Assembly (NCBI RefSeq): GCF_902497785.1 | Contig: NZ_CABVHK010000017.1 | Span: forward strand, 62,001 to 126,000 | Direction: 5' to 3' | DNA from: Pseudomonas fluorescens | GTDB lineage: Bacteria; Pseudomonadota; Gammaproteobacteria; Pseudomonadales; Pseudomonadaceae | Length of the DNA: 64,000 nucleotides | Shown: piece by piece, positions 33,771 through 42,313 of the stretch | Layout: each line of letters begins with the position of its first letter | How positions within the stretch are numbered: the first letter of the stretch is position 1 | The notes under the pieces: model-generated | Seen by the model: the letters and a program-made list of their open reading frames with translations, nothing else | The model's database searches: none | What the model was told of the DNA's origin: nothing | Program-made: the position numbers and the translations under genes

Positions 33771-35726
33771 ATGCACACATTTGGCAATCGCCGTGATATC
33801 GACGGCCTGCGGGCTTTAGCCGTCATTCCGGTGGTACTTTTTCACTTCGGCTTCAGCACGTTCAGCGGCGGTTTTGTCGGCGTGGACGTGTTCTTTGTCA
33901 TTTCCGGATTCCTGATCACCAGCATCCTGTTCCGCGAGATCAGTGCGCAGCGATTCAGCTTCGTCGATTTCTGGGCTCGACGGGCGCGTCGCATCATTCC
34001 TGCCTTGAGCGTGGTGCTGCTGGCCACCTTGGCGCTGGGCTGGCTGCTGTTGACCGCCAAAGACTTCTCCGAGTTGGGAAGGACGGTTCGTTATCAGTCG
34101 CTGTTCATTTCAAATATTTTGTTCATGCGTGAAGACGGTTACTTCCAGCCCGCTTCGGATCTGAAACCGTTGCTGCATACCTGGTCCCTGGCCGTTGAAG
34201 AGCAGTACTACATCTTCTTCCCGCTGTTGATGGTGTTGTTGATGCGCCATGTCCGGCATTGGCGCTGGATGCTGTTTGCAGTGTTGCTGGTGTCGTTCGG
34301 TTTGAACATCGCTTATATCGACCGCAAGCCCGACATGACTTTCTTCTCCCTGCCGACACGCGCCTGGGAATTGTTGTGCGGGGCGATGCTCGCGGTATTG
34401 CCGGCGCCCAAACATGCTGTGAAGCCATGGCTTTATCAGGTAGCAGGGCTGGCCGGGTTAGCGGCGGTGCTGGCGGCGGTTTTCACTTTTGACAAATCCA
34501 CGGTATTTCCAGGCTGGGCCGCTGCGCTGCCGGTACTCGGTGCCACCGCGCTGATCTGGTCGGGCGCGCAAGGTTCGACGTGGGTCGGTCAGCTGCTGGG
34601 CGCGCGAGCGCTGGTGTGGATCGGCTTGCTCTCTTACTCGTTGTATTTGTGGCACTGGCCGGTCTATGTCTACGCCAACGCCATTTCGATCGACGGCATC
34701 CAGCCTTGGGAGGCCGCGGGCTGGATCCTGCTGGCGCTCGGGCTGGCATGGTTGAGCTGGCGCTTCGTCGAGCTGCCGTTCCGTGACAAACGCCTGCTGG
34801 CGGGACGCAAGCCGGTGTTGGTGGGAGGCTTGCTGGCGATGGCTGCGCTGGCGGTGACCGGCTCCGTCGTGCGCTCGCAGGAGGGTTTCCCTCAGCGCCT
34901 GACCGGCAAGGCGCTGGAATATGCGCAGGCGCGCGAATGGCGAGCCGGGCAGATGAAATGCATGCTGGTGACCAAGGACAAAAAACTCGACAAGGCTTGT
35001 CTGCTGGGCGGGAACGAAGAGGTTCCAGCGACGCGGCTGGTCTGGGGTGACAGCCACGCCGCGGCACTGATGCCGGCGGTCGAGAACAGCGCCAAGCGCC
35101 AGGGCCGCCCGGTTTGGCTCTACAGCATGAGCGCCTGCCCGCCGATCCTCAGCGATGACCCGCGTCAGCGCTGCAAGGATTTCAACGAACAGACCATGGA
35201 GCAGGTCCGCCGCCTGCAGATCAAGGATGTGGTGCTGGCCTCCAACTGGAGTCTGTACGTCTACGGTCGCGAGGATGGCGATAAAACGGTGCTGCTCAAT
35301 TCGCACGACAACACGGCTCAGGCCGAGGCGCGCATGGCCGCTGCGCTCAAGGCACGCGTGGCGGCAATCAGAGAGGCGGGCGCGCAAGTCTGGTTGTTCA
35401 AGGAAGTGCCGTTGCAGCGTAAGGGCGCCGTCAGCCGACTGACGAGTCTCGCCCGGGTCGGACGTTCAACCGAGGGGCTGGGTCGCCCGCTGGCCGAGCA
35501 TCTGGCGCGCCAGCATTTTCTTGCCAGCCTGTTCGACTCGATGAGTGCAGCCGACCCTGGCGTACATGTCATCGATCCGACGCCGCTGATGTGTGCGGAC
35601 AAGGTCTGCAACATTGAGATCAATGGTCACTCGCAGTACAGGGATGAGGATCATCTGTCGGATAACGGCAGCGCCCGGCTGAGCCCGTTGTTCGCTCCGG
35701 TACTACTGGGTACAACCCGAAATTGA
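33771..35726 (+). CDS. OafA/YrhL-type acyltransferase with SGNH domain
   Basis: Membrane O-acyltransferase likely to acetylate a surface polysaccharide such as O-antigen. The 651 residues contain an acyltransferase-3 domain of about ten helices (1-370) with the motif RDIDGLRALAVIPVVLFHFG and the conserved His, then a periplasmic SGNH esterase-like domain: nucleophile block WGDSHAAALMPAV (about 424) and the C-terminal DEDHLSDNG with the catalytic Asp/His pair (about 626-630). The ATG at 33771 (AAGAGG upstream) was chosen over one at 33702. No polysaccharide genes are adjacent. Confidence 0.9.
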   Translation: MHTFGNRRDIDGLRALAVIPVVLFHFGFSTFSGGFVGVDVFFVISGFLITSILFREISAQRFSFVDFWARRARRIIPALSVVLLATLALGWLLLTAKDFSELGRTVRYQSLFISNILFMREDGYFQPASDLKPLLHTWSLAVEEQYYIFFPLLMVLLMRHVRHWRWMLFAVLLVSFGLNIAYIDRKPDMTFFSLPTRAWELLCGAMLAVLPAPKHAVKPWLYQVAGLAGLAAVLAAVFTFDKSTVFPGWAAALPVLGATALIWSGAQGSTWVGQLLGARALVWIGLLSYSLYLWHWPVYVYANAISIDGIQPWEAAGWILLALGLAWLSWRFVELPFRDKRLLAGRKPVLVGGLLAMAALAVTGSVVRSQEGFPQRLTGKALEYAQAREWRAGQMKCMLVTKDKKLDKACLLGGNEEVPATRLVWGDSHAAALMPAVENSAKRQGRPVWLYSMSACPPILSDDPRQRCKDFNEQTMEQVRRLQIKDVVLASNWSLYVYGREDGDKTVLLNSHDNTAQAEARMAAALKARVAAIREAGAQVWLFKEVPLQRKGAVSRLTSLARVGRSTEGLGRPLAEHLARQHFLASLFDSMSAADPGVHVIDPTPLMCADKVCNIEINGHSQYRDEDHLSDNGSARLSPLFAPVLLGTTRN

Positions 35727-35805
35727 GGGCTGCACGCGCTGACGGGCTGCTGTTTGGGCGTCAGAGCAGGTAGGATGTACGCCTATTTTCGGGGTGGCAT
35801 CTTCA

Positions 35806-37272
35806 ATGAAATTCAAGGACCTTCGGGATTTCGTGCAGCAACTTGAGCAGCGCGGAGAGTTGAAACGCATCCAGATTCCCGTCTCTCCAGTGCTGGAGAT
35901 GACGGAAGTCTGCGACCGCACGCTGCGGGCCAAAGGCCCGGCGCTGTTGTTCGAGAACCCCACCGGCTACGACATCCCCGTGCTGGGCAACCTGTTCGGC
36001 ACGCCGGAGCGGGTCGCCATGGGCATGGGCGCCGAAGCGGTCAGCGAACTGCGCGAGATCGGCAAGTTGCTGGCGTTCCTCAAGGAACCCGAGCCGCCGA
36101 AAGGCTTGAAAGATGCCTGGTCCAAGCTGCCGATCTTCCGCAAGATCATCGCCATGGCGCCGAAAGTCGTCAAAGACGCGGTCTGCCAGGAAGTGGTCAT
36201 CGAAGGCGACGACGTCGACCTCGCGATGCTCCCGGTGCAGACCTGCTGGCCCGGCGACGTCGGCCCGCTGATCACCTGGGGTCTGACGGTCACTAAAGGT
36301 CCGAACAAGGATCGCCAGAACCTCGGCATCTACCGTCAGCAAGTCATTGGCCGCAACAAAGTCATCATGCGCTGGCTGAGCCATCGCGGCGGTGCGCTGG
36401 ATTACCGCGAGTGGTGCGAAAAACACCCCGGCCAGCCGTTCCCGGTCTCCGTCGCGCTCGGCGCTGACCCGGCCACCATCCTCGGTGCCGTGACCCCGGT
36501 GCCGGACAGCCTTTCCGAATATGCCTTCGCCGGTCTGCTGCGCGGTAATCGCACCGAACTGGTGAAGTGCCGCGGCAACGACCTGCAAGTGCCGGCCACC
36601 GCCGAGATCATCCTTGAAGGCGTGATCCATCCGGGCGAAATGGCCGACGAAGGTCCGTACGGCGACCACACCGGTTACTACAACGAAGTCGACAGCTTCC
36701 CGGTGTTCACCGTCGAGCGCATCACCCACCGGATCAAACCGATCTATCACAGCACCTACACCGGCCGTCCGCCGGATGAGCCGGCGATTCTCGGCGTGGC
36801 GCTGAACGAAGTGTTCGTACCGATCCTGCAAAAGCAGTTCCCGGAGATCACCGACTTCTACCTGCCGCCCGAAGGCTGCTCGTACCGCATGGCCATCGTG
36901 ACCATGAAGAAGTCGTATCCCGGTCATGCCAAGCGGGTAATGCTCGGTGTCTGGTCGTTTTTGCGACAGTTCATGTACACCAAGTTCGTTATTGTCACTG
37001 ACGACGATATCAATGCGCGGGACTGGAATGACGTGATCTGGGCCATCACCACGCGCATGGACCCCAAGCGCGACACGGTGATGATCGACAACACGCCGAT
37101 CGACTACCTGGACTTCGCCTCGCCGGTGTCCGGCCTGGGGTCGAAAATGGGCCTCGATGCCACGCACAAATGGCCGGGCGAAACCACACGTGAGTGGGGC
37201 CGGGTCATCGTCAAGGATGAAGCCGTCACCCAGCGGATCGATGCCATCTGGAATCAGTTAGGAATAGATTGA
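35806..37272 (+). CDS. ubiD: 4-hydroxy-3-polyprenylbenzoate decarboxylase
   Basis: Prenyl-FMN-dependent decarboxylase of ubiquinone synthesis. The 488 residues are close to E. coli UbiD (497). Recognised segments are MKFKDLRDFVQQLEQRGELKRI at the start (shown to 22), RQNLGIYRQQVIGRNKVIMRWL of the prenyl-FMN and metal site, and the catalytic EGPYGDHTGYYN (about 284-295). The ATG at 35806 is preceded by GGGGTGG. The stop codon overlaps the ATG of the reductase gene by one base. Confidence 0.97.
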   Translation: MKFKDLRDFVQQLEQRGELKRIQIPVSPVLEMTEVCDRTLRAKGPALLFENPTGYDIPVLGNLFGTPERVAMGMGAEAVSELREIGKLLAFLKEPEPPKGLKDAWSKLPIFRKIIAMAPKVVKDAVCQEVVIEGDDVDLAMLPVQTCWPGDVGPLITWGLTVTKGPNKDRQNLGIYRQQVIGRNKVIMRWLSHRGGALDYREWCEKHPGQPFPVSVALGADPATILGAVTPVPDSLSEYAFAGLLRGNRTELVKCRGNDLQVPATAEIILEGVIHPGEMADEGPYGDHTGYYNEVDSFPVFTVERITHRIKPIYHSTYTGRPPDEPAILGVALNEVFVPILQKQFPEITDFYLPPEGCSYRMAIVTMKKSYPGHAKRVMLGVWSFLRQFMYTKFVIVTDDDINARDWNDVIWAITTRMDPKRDTVMIDNTPIDYLDFASPVSGLGSKMGLDATHKWPGETTREWGRVIVKDEAVTQRIDAIWNQLGID

Positions 37273-38240
37273 TGCGTGTAACTTTGCAGCCCTCCGGAGC
37301 AGTGCTAGAGATTCTGCCCGGCGAGCGGATACTCGATGGCGCACGGCGCCTGGGCTATGAATGCCCGCAAAGCTGCCGCAACGGCAATTGCCATGTGTGC
37401 GCCGCGCTGTTGGTGGAAGGTCGGGTCGAGCAGGATGGCGGTGTGCGCGACCATGGCGAGTTCTACACTTGCATAGCAGAGCCGCTGGAAGACTGCATCG
37501 TGCTGTGGGATGGCGTGCTCGCGCGGGGAGAATTGCCGGTGCGCAGCCTGTCGTGTCAGGTCATCGAGTGCAGGGACGTCGGCGGCGACACCTGGCGCGT
37601 CAGCCTGCGAGCGCCGGCCGGCAAACCGCCGCGCTATCACGCCGGTCAGTACCTGATGATCGAGCGCGAGAATGGCGAAAAATCCGCGTTCTCCCTGGCC
37701 TCGGCGCCGCACGCCGGGCGCGATCTGCAAATTCACGTGCTGGCGCGCGAAAGCAGTGCGCAAAACCTGATTGCGCAACTTCAGCGCAATCCGATGGTGC
37801 GCATCGAGATGCCATTCGGTGACACCCACTTGGCGGAACTGCCGGCCGGCCCGCTGGTGTTGATTGCAGCAGGCACCGGCATGGGCCAGATCCACAGCTT
37901 GATCGAACATTGCCGGGCCTCGGGCTTCAAATATCCGGTGCATTTGTATTGGGGGGTGCGTCGTCCCGAAGACTTTTATGAAATCGAACATTGGGATGAG
38001 TGGCTGAAACTGCCCAACCTGTTCCTGCATAAAGTCGTCAGCGATCAATGTGGCTGGCAGGGGCGCTGCGGGATGCTGCACGAGGCCGTGTGTGAGGACT
38101 TTCCCGATCTGAAAACCTTGCACGTCTACGCCAGCGGTTCCCCGGCGATGGTCTACGGCACGCTGGATGCGTTGGTGGAAGCCGGGATGGATGCGCACCA
38201 GATGCGTGCCGACGTGTTCGCCTATGCGCCACGGTCTTGA
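37272..38240 (+). CDS. Ferredoxin-flavin oxidoreductase (CDP-6-deoxy-delta-3,4-glucoseen reductase-like)
   Basis: A 322-residue electron-transfer protein combining an N-terminal plant-type 2Fe-2S domain, with cysteines in CPQSCRNGNCHVC and a fourth in FYTC, an FAD-binding barrel (about 100-190, YHAGQYLMIE and FSLASAP), and an NAD(P)H-binding domain (about 200-320, LIAAGTGMGQIHSLIEH, YWGVRRPEDFYE). It is commonly annotated after the glucoseen reductase of deoxysugar synthesis, but no sugar genes are here. E. coli ubiD is followed by the flavin reductase fre, so a role supplying reduced flavin for the UbiX/UbiD step is a reasonable inference. Confidence 0.9.
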   Translation: MRVTLQPSGAVLEILPGERILDGARRLGYECPQSCRNGNCHVCAALLVEGRVEQDGGVRDHGEFYTCIAEPLEDCIVLWDGVLARGELPVRSLSCQVIECRDVGGDTWRVSLRAPAGKPPRYHAGQYLMIERENGEKSAFSLASAPHAGRDLQIHVLARESSAQNLIAQLQRNPMVRIEMPFGDTHLAELPAGPLVLIAAGTGMGQIHSLIEHCRASGFKYPVHLYWGVRRPEDFYEIEHWDEWLKLPNLFLHKVVSDQCGWQGRCGMLHEAVCEDFPDLKTLHVYASGSPAMVYGTLDALVEAGMDAHQMRADVFAYAPRS

Positions 38241-38250
38241 GCCAGCCCTT

Positions 38251-38326
38251 GTAGGAGCTGCCGCAGGCTGCGATCTTTTGACTTTGTCTTGAAAATTAAA
38301 AGATCGCAGCCTGCGGCAGCTCCTAC
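38251..38326. repeat. Paired REP, family B
   Basis: GTAGGAGCTGCCGCAGGCTG and its inverse around a short loop; nearly perfect hairpin directly after the reductase gene. Confidence 0.9.
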
Positions 38327-38330
38327 GGTT

Positions 38331-38529
38331 TGTATCCTTATAACTCTCTATATAACCTATCGGTATTTATAAAATCATATAAATTTCGGTAGGTTATATC
38401 TCATTCAAGTAATTAATTAAGAGTTGCGCCAAGGCGCTTCAATTACTTGAAAACATATGTGCCTTATTGTTACAGCGGTGCGTTCTATTAAGTAATTCAT
38501 TACCCGCGGGGAGCTGAACGCTATTCGCC
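38331..38529. other. AT-rich structured intergenic region
   Basis: About 200 bases much richer in A and T than their surroundings. They contain an inverted repeat ATAACCTA / TAGGTTAT (38356-38399) and a perfect 11-base repeat TTCAAGTAATT / AATTACTTGAA (38404-38452) that encloses a second GCGCC-AA-GGCGC hairpin. A third AAGTAATTCATTA copy lies near 38490. No reading frame is convincing. Possible roles are an sRNA gene, a 5' leader, or a foreign insert. Confidence 0.55.
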
Positions 38530-39079
38530 ATGAGCGCCATTGAATCTGCTTTTTTGAATCTGGCTTACCCTCCGCGGCTCGATCTGGGGCCGCAGCTTAC
38601 GCACGAACAATTGCTCGGCTCGATGCAGTCGACCATGGCGCGCCACAAGGGTGGGCCGGTCTGGCTGTTTGCGTATGGCTCGTTGATCTGGCGTCCTGAA
38701 TGCGCGGCGGTTGAACGTGTCCGCGGTCGGGTGCATGGCTATCATCGCGGCTTGTACCTGTGGTCCCACGAACATCGCGGCACGCCGGAAGTGCCGGGCC
38801 TGGTGTTTGGTCTGGATCGCGGCGGCTCTTGCAGCGGTTTCGCATATCGCTTGCCCGAAGAACAACTCGACGCGTCGCTGTACGCATTGTGGCAGCGCGA
38901 AATGCCATTCCCGTCCTATCGCCCACACTGGCGCTTGCGGGCGTTACGGCACCACTCGCGATTATGTCGAGCAGACCGCCAACGCCCTGCGTAGCCACGC
39001 CATGCCAGACCGGAATCTGGAGGCGCGGCTCAAGCGCTGCAAATCAAAGGTCGATCAGGCGATTGCTTCGCGGGTCTGA
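38530..39079 (+). pseudogene. Broken ChaC-type gamma-glutamylcyclotransferase
   Basis: The first 134 codons encode a good ChaC-like N-terminus: GPVWLFAYGSLIWRPE with the YGSL substrate loop, GYHRGLYLWSHEHRGTPE, and YRLPEEQLDASLYALWQREM. After PSYRPHW (38930) the frame is lost and stops at 38994. In the +1 frame the family's C-terminus resumes at once, from about 38931, with ACGRYGTTRDYVEQTANALR to a stop at 39079. An internal segment of the fold, by memory of intact homologues roughly 35-40 codons, is therefore missing, and the deletion is out of frame. The protein would degrade glutathione or gamma-glutamyl peptides if intact. A sequencing error could explain a frameshift, but not the missing domain core. 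Confidence 0.8.
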
Positions 39080-39236
39080 CTGGCGACCTGTTTGTGGTTG
39101 TGGGAATTGTTACCTCGGGATCCTTTATGACGTGGTTCTGGCCTGATTAGCGCAAAGCTTTGGGAAACGTCCTGCGCTTGAATGGGAAGCCGTCACGTTA
39201 TGTAAAAAACCGTCGAGCCTTAACCTGTGTGCGGTT

Positions 39237-39248
39237 GCCAGATCTGGC
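39237..39248. promoter_or_regulatory. 12-base palindrome upstream of the TonB-C gene
   Basis: GCCAGATCTGGC is a perfect palindrome 23 bases before the start codon. It could be an operator; no regulator is identified. Confidence 0.3.
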
Positions 39249-39271
39249 TTTCAGTCGCGAAGGAGAGGGTT

Positions 39272-39886
39272 ATGCGGTGCGTTGTGTGCGTGCTTTTGCT
39301 GGTGTTGTCGATCGATGTCAGGGCTGCCGAGGTGTTCCTGATTCCGCAGAACAATCCCAAGCCGGTTTACCCCGTGGCGCTTTACCGGACCGGAATCACC
39401 GGCATGCTGCGTGTCAGTTTTACCGTCCACGCCGATGGATCGGTGAACACGGTCGAGGCTTCGAAGGACGCTCATCCTGAGCTGGTCGAAGCCGCTCGAA
39501 CGGCGGTCAGCCAGTGGCGATACAAACCCTGGGCCATTTCCCCTGAACGACCTGCGCAAGTCCAGGTGGTCGCGCCCATGGTTTTCAGGCTGGACGAAAA
39601 ACTGCCGATTCACGCCAACGAAGAACTGAAAAAGTTAAGTTGTGGCGACGTCGCCAAGGCAGCGCTGCAGCGGGCTGATTTTTCCTGGGTGGACATGCCG
39701 GTGTTCATGTGGACCCGCAGTTACTTGACCCACTCCCTCTCGCCCACACAATTGCCGGACGCGAGACGTCTGGCGCTCATCGCCAAACTCAACAAAAGCG
39801 TGCCTTCGATTGTTCGCCGGTGTAACACGCATCAGGCGACGCGGTTTGTGCGTTTTCTTCCGGAGGAAATCCGTGAGTTGCTGTGA
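39272..39886 (+). CDS. Periplasmic TonB C-terminal domain protein
   Basis: A 204-residue protein with a signal peptide (1-18, VRAAE) followed directly by a TonB C-terminal fold (about 30-115): NNPKPVYPVALYRTGITGML, VSFTVHADGSVNTVEASKD and WRYKPWAI. It lacks the Pro-rich spacer of true TonB, and the N-terminal helix looks cleavable, so it is probably not an energy transducer. The second half (about 120-204) is unique and contains two cysteines. An AAGGAGAGGG site decides the ATG at 39272. A strong terminator follows. Confidence 0.8.
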   Translation: MRCVVCVLLLVLSIDVRAAEVFLIPQNNPKPVYPVALYRTGITGMLRVSFTVHADGSVNTVEASKDAHPELVEAARTAVSQWRYKPWAISPERPAQVQVVAPMVFRLDEKLPIHANEELKKLSCGDVAKAALQRADFSWVDMPVFMWTRSYLTHSLSPTQLPDARRLALIAKLNKSVPSIVRRCNTHQATRFVRFLPEEIRELL

Positions 39887-39929
39887 ACGCAAGCGTGGAG
39901 CGCGATCCGGTTTTAAAATCGCGTAAACA

Positions 39930-39970
39930 GAAGGCCAGAACAACTTTATCAGTTGTTCTGGCCTTTTATT
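39930..39970. terminator. Bidirectional terminator between the TonB-C gene and qor
   Basis: 15-base perfect stem (AAGGCCAGAACAACT and its complement) with loop TTATC, followed by a T-rich tail on the plus strand and preceded by A residues. Confidence 0.92.
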
Positions 39971-39983
39971 GTCCCGCAGTAAA

Positions 39984-40961
39984 TCAGCGAACCTGCACCA
40001 CCACTTTCCCGACCGCCTTGCGCTGGCCAAGATCGTTGATCGCCTGCGCCGCATTGCTCAACGGATACACCTGCGACACCAGCGGCTTCAGCTTGCCCTC
40101 GGCGAACCAGCCAAACAATTGCTGGAAGTTCGCCGCGTTGTCCTGCGGCTGGCGTTGGGCAAACGAGCCCCAGAACACGCCGACCACCGCTGCACCTTTA
40201 AGCAGGGCGAGGTTGACCGGCAGTTCCGGAATGCGGCCGCTGGCGAAACCGACGACCAGAAGGCGGCCGTTCCAGGCGATGGCGCGGATGGCCTGGTCAA
40301 ACAGGTCACCGCCGACCGGGTCGTAGATCACGTCTGCACCCTGGCCGTCGGTCAGGCGTTTGATTTCGTCCTTGAGACTGGTTTCGCTGTAGTTGATCAG
40401 TTCATCGGCGCCGGCAGCCTTGGCCACCGCGAGTTTTTCGGCGCTGCTGGCGGCGGCGATCACGCGGGCGCCCATGGCTTTGCCGATTTCCACGGCAGCC
40501 AGGCCGACACCGCCGGAGGCGCCGAGAACCAGCAGGGTTTCACCAGGTTGCAGGTTGCCCCGTTGCTTGAGCGCGTGCATCGAAGTGCCGTAGGTCATGC
40601 TGAAAGCTGCGGCCGTGTTGAAGTCCATGGACGGCGGAATTGGCAGCACGTTGTAGCCTGGAACGGCGACCTGTTCTGCGAAGCTGCCCCAACCGGTGAG
40701 GGCCATGACCCGGTCACCGACTTTCAAGTGGCTGACTTTCTCGCCGACTGCGCTGACCACGCCGGCCGCTTCGCCACCCGGCGAAAAAGGGAAGGGCGGC
40801 TTGAACTGGTATTTGCCCTCGATGATCAGCGTGTCCGGGAAATTCACCCCGGCGGCGTGCACCTCCAGCAGGATTTCGTTCTTCTTCGCGACAGGGCTGG
40901 CGACGTCTTCCAGCACCAGCGATTCGGCAGGGCCGAAGGCTTTGCACAGCACGGCTTTCAT
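39984..40961 (-). CDS. qor: Zinc-less NADPH:quinone oxidoreductase family
   Basis: Medium-chain dehydrogenase/reductase, 325 residues, in the quinone reductase branch (no zinc-binding cysteines). N-terminal GroES-like barrel (MKAVLCKAFGPAESLVLED), the FPDTLIIEGKYQFKPPFPFSPGGEAAG signature region, and a Rossmann domain with GASGGVGLAAVEIGKAMGA (about 147-165). The physiological substrate is unknown. The start at 40961 is the conserved one. Confidence 0.9.
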   Translation of the reverse strand: MKAVLCKAFGPAESLVLEDVASPVAKKNEILLEVHAAGVNFPDTLIIEGKYQFKPPFPFSPGGEAAGVVSAVGEKVSHLKVGDRVMALTGWGSFAEQVAVPGYNVLPIPPSMDFNTAAAFSMTYGTSMHALKQRGNLQPGETLLVLGASGGVGLAAVEIGKAMGARVIAAASSAEKLAVAKAAGADELINYSETSLKDEIKRLTDGQGADVIYDPVGGDLFDQAIRAIAWNGRLLVVGFASGRIPELPVNLALLKGAAVVGVFWGSFAQRQPQDNAANFQQLFGWFAEGKLKPLVSQVYPLSNAAQAINDLGQRKAVGKVVVQVR

Positions 40962-41111
40962 CAGGGCTATTCCTTTGGGAGTGATGGCCGATAAGTGTAG
41001 GTGTGTGAGTCGACGGGTCAACGAGCATGCCCCGCCCTGATAGCCAGCCATAAGCTTGTGCTTGCGCGGCGGGTCGTTATGCTAGGCCGCAAACCGGATA
41101 AGGAGCGAATT

Positions 41112-41519
41112 GTGAAAGCGTGGATCATGTTGTTGCTGGCCCTGTCTCTGCCTGTGGCAGCAGTGGCTGAAGAAGCCAAAGAAGGCGAGGCGCCGAAGGT
41201 CAATTACATCACCCTGAGCCCGCCATTCGTGGGCAACTATGGGTTGGATGGCACATCGAAACTCAAAGTGTACAAGGCGGACGTGGCGTTGCGGGTGACC
41301 GGTGACGAGGCGACCAAACTGGTGAAGGCCAACGAGCCGCTGATCCGCAATCAACTGGTGGCGTTGTTTGCCCAGCAGACCACCGAGGCGATGAACAACG
41401 TCGAGGCCAAGGAAAAGCTGCGTCAGGAAGCGTTGAAGCAGACTCAGCAGATCATGAATGACGAAACGGGGAAGCCGGTGGTTGAAGATTTGTTATTCAA
41501 CAACCTCATCATTCAATAA
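41112..41519 (+). CDS. FliL-domain protein outside a flagellar locus
   Basis: A 135-residue exported protein starting at GTG 41112, which has AAGGAGCG upstream. The N-terminal hydrophobic segment (about 3-18, LLLALSLPVAAVA) looks like a signal peptide or anchor. The rest matches the FliL fold (YITLSPPFVGNYG, KVYKADVALRVTG, LIRNQLVALFAQQTTE). Flagellar FliL supports stator function; this copy has no flagellar neighbours and is an orphan paralogue of unknown role. Confidence 0.82.
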   Translation: MKAWIMLLLALSLPVAAVAEEAKEGEAPKVNYITLSPPFVGNYGLDGTSKLKVYKADVALRVTGDEATKLVKANEPLIRNQLVALFAQQTTEAMNNVEAKEKLRQEALKQTQQIMNDETGKPVVEDLLFNNLIIQ

Positions 41520-41544
41520 GTCATTCGCTGGCCGGGCGGGCCCC

Positions 41545-41637
41545 TTCGCGAGCAGGCTCGCTCCCACAGGGATTTGAGCTGGATGCAAAAATTGCATTCA
41601 CTGGAGATCATTGTGGGAGCGGGCTTGCCCGCGATGA
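41545..41637. repeat. Paired REP (REPIN), family A, mixed arms
   Basis: Left arm TTCGCGAGCAGGCTCGCTCC and right arm GGAGCGGGCTTGCCCGCGAT belong to different subtypes of the same family, so the pair is not perfectly symmetric. Confidence 0.85.
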
Positions 41638-41659
41638 CATTCTGAATAGTGCTGGGTAT

Positions 41660-42112
41660 TTACGGCTTGAGTGCGATAACCGCCGCCCATTGCTCGGCCG
41701 TCACCGGCATTACCGACAATCGCGAACCCTTCTGCACCAGCGGCATCTCCGCCAGTGCCGTCTGCTGTTTCAAATAATCCAGCTTCAACACCCTGGAAAA
41801 CGTCTCGGCATGCGCGACATCTATCGCGCTCCAGGCGTTTTTCTCGGCGGTGGCTTTCGGATCGTAATAATGACTCTCCGGCTCAAGCGCCGTCGGGTCC
41901 GGATACGCCGCTTCGACAATTTTGCCAATGCCGGCAATCCCCGGCTCAGGGCAGCTGGAGTGATAGAAAAAGAACGCGTCGCCGACCGCCATGGCCCTCA
42001 GAAAATTACGCGCCTGATAGTTGCGAACCCCATCCCAGCGCGCTTTGCCAAGCTTCTCCAGATCGGTGATCGAGAGCTCGTCGGGCTCGGATTTCATCAG
42101 CCAGTAGGCCAT
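41660..42112 (-). CDS. EVE-domain protein
   Basis: A 150-residue single EVE (PUA-like) domain protein of the family found in thymocyte nuclear protein 1. It may bind modified bases. Signature segments: MAYWLMKSEPDELSITDL, WDGVRNYQARNFLRAM, GDAFFFYHSSCPEPGIAGIG and the WSAIDVAHAETF strand. In this part of Pseudomonas it lies beside fau and the 6S RNA locus. No nuclease or restriction gene is near. Confidence 0.93.
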   Translation of the reverse strand: MAYWLMKSEPDELSITDLEKLGKARWDGVRNYQARNFLRAMAVGDAFFFYHSSCPEPGIAGIGKIVEAAYPDPTALEPESHYYDPKATAEKNAWSAIDVAHAETFSRVLKLDYLKQQTALAEMPLVQKGSRLSVMPVTAEQWAAVIALKP

Positions 42113-42313
42113 GGTTTTTGCTCCTTGCGGATCGGGTGGGCAAGTTGTCGGGCAATTTTATGACAAACCGACAGTCGGTTGACGCCAGCGTTTGCGTGTC
42201 GGTTCACGTTGACGCAAAATGCCGGCCTTCTAAGCTTGACGCTGCTGCACGGCCTACACCTACAACGGAAACCGCTGCTGTCATCGTGTTGATGTGCCTT
42301 TGGGGGGCAATCG

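Noticed and set aside
37272..38240. Deoxysugar biosynthesis (ascD-type) assignment
   Set aside because: Similarity to the glucoseen reductase covers generic ferredoxin and flavin-reductase domains, and no sugar nucleotide genes are near. The ubiD coupling is more informative.
41660..42112. Defence island around the EVE-domain gene
   Set aside because: EVE domains occur in defence systems, but the neighbours here are all housekeeping genes and no nuclease, methylase or transposase is present.
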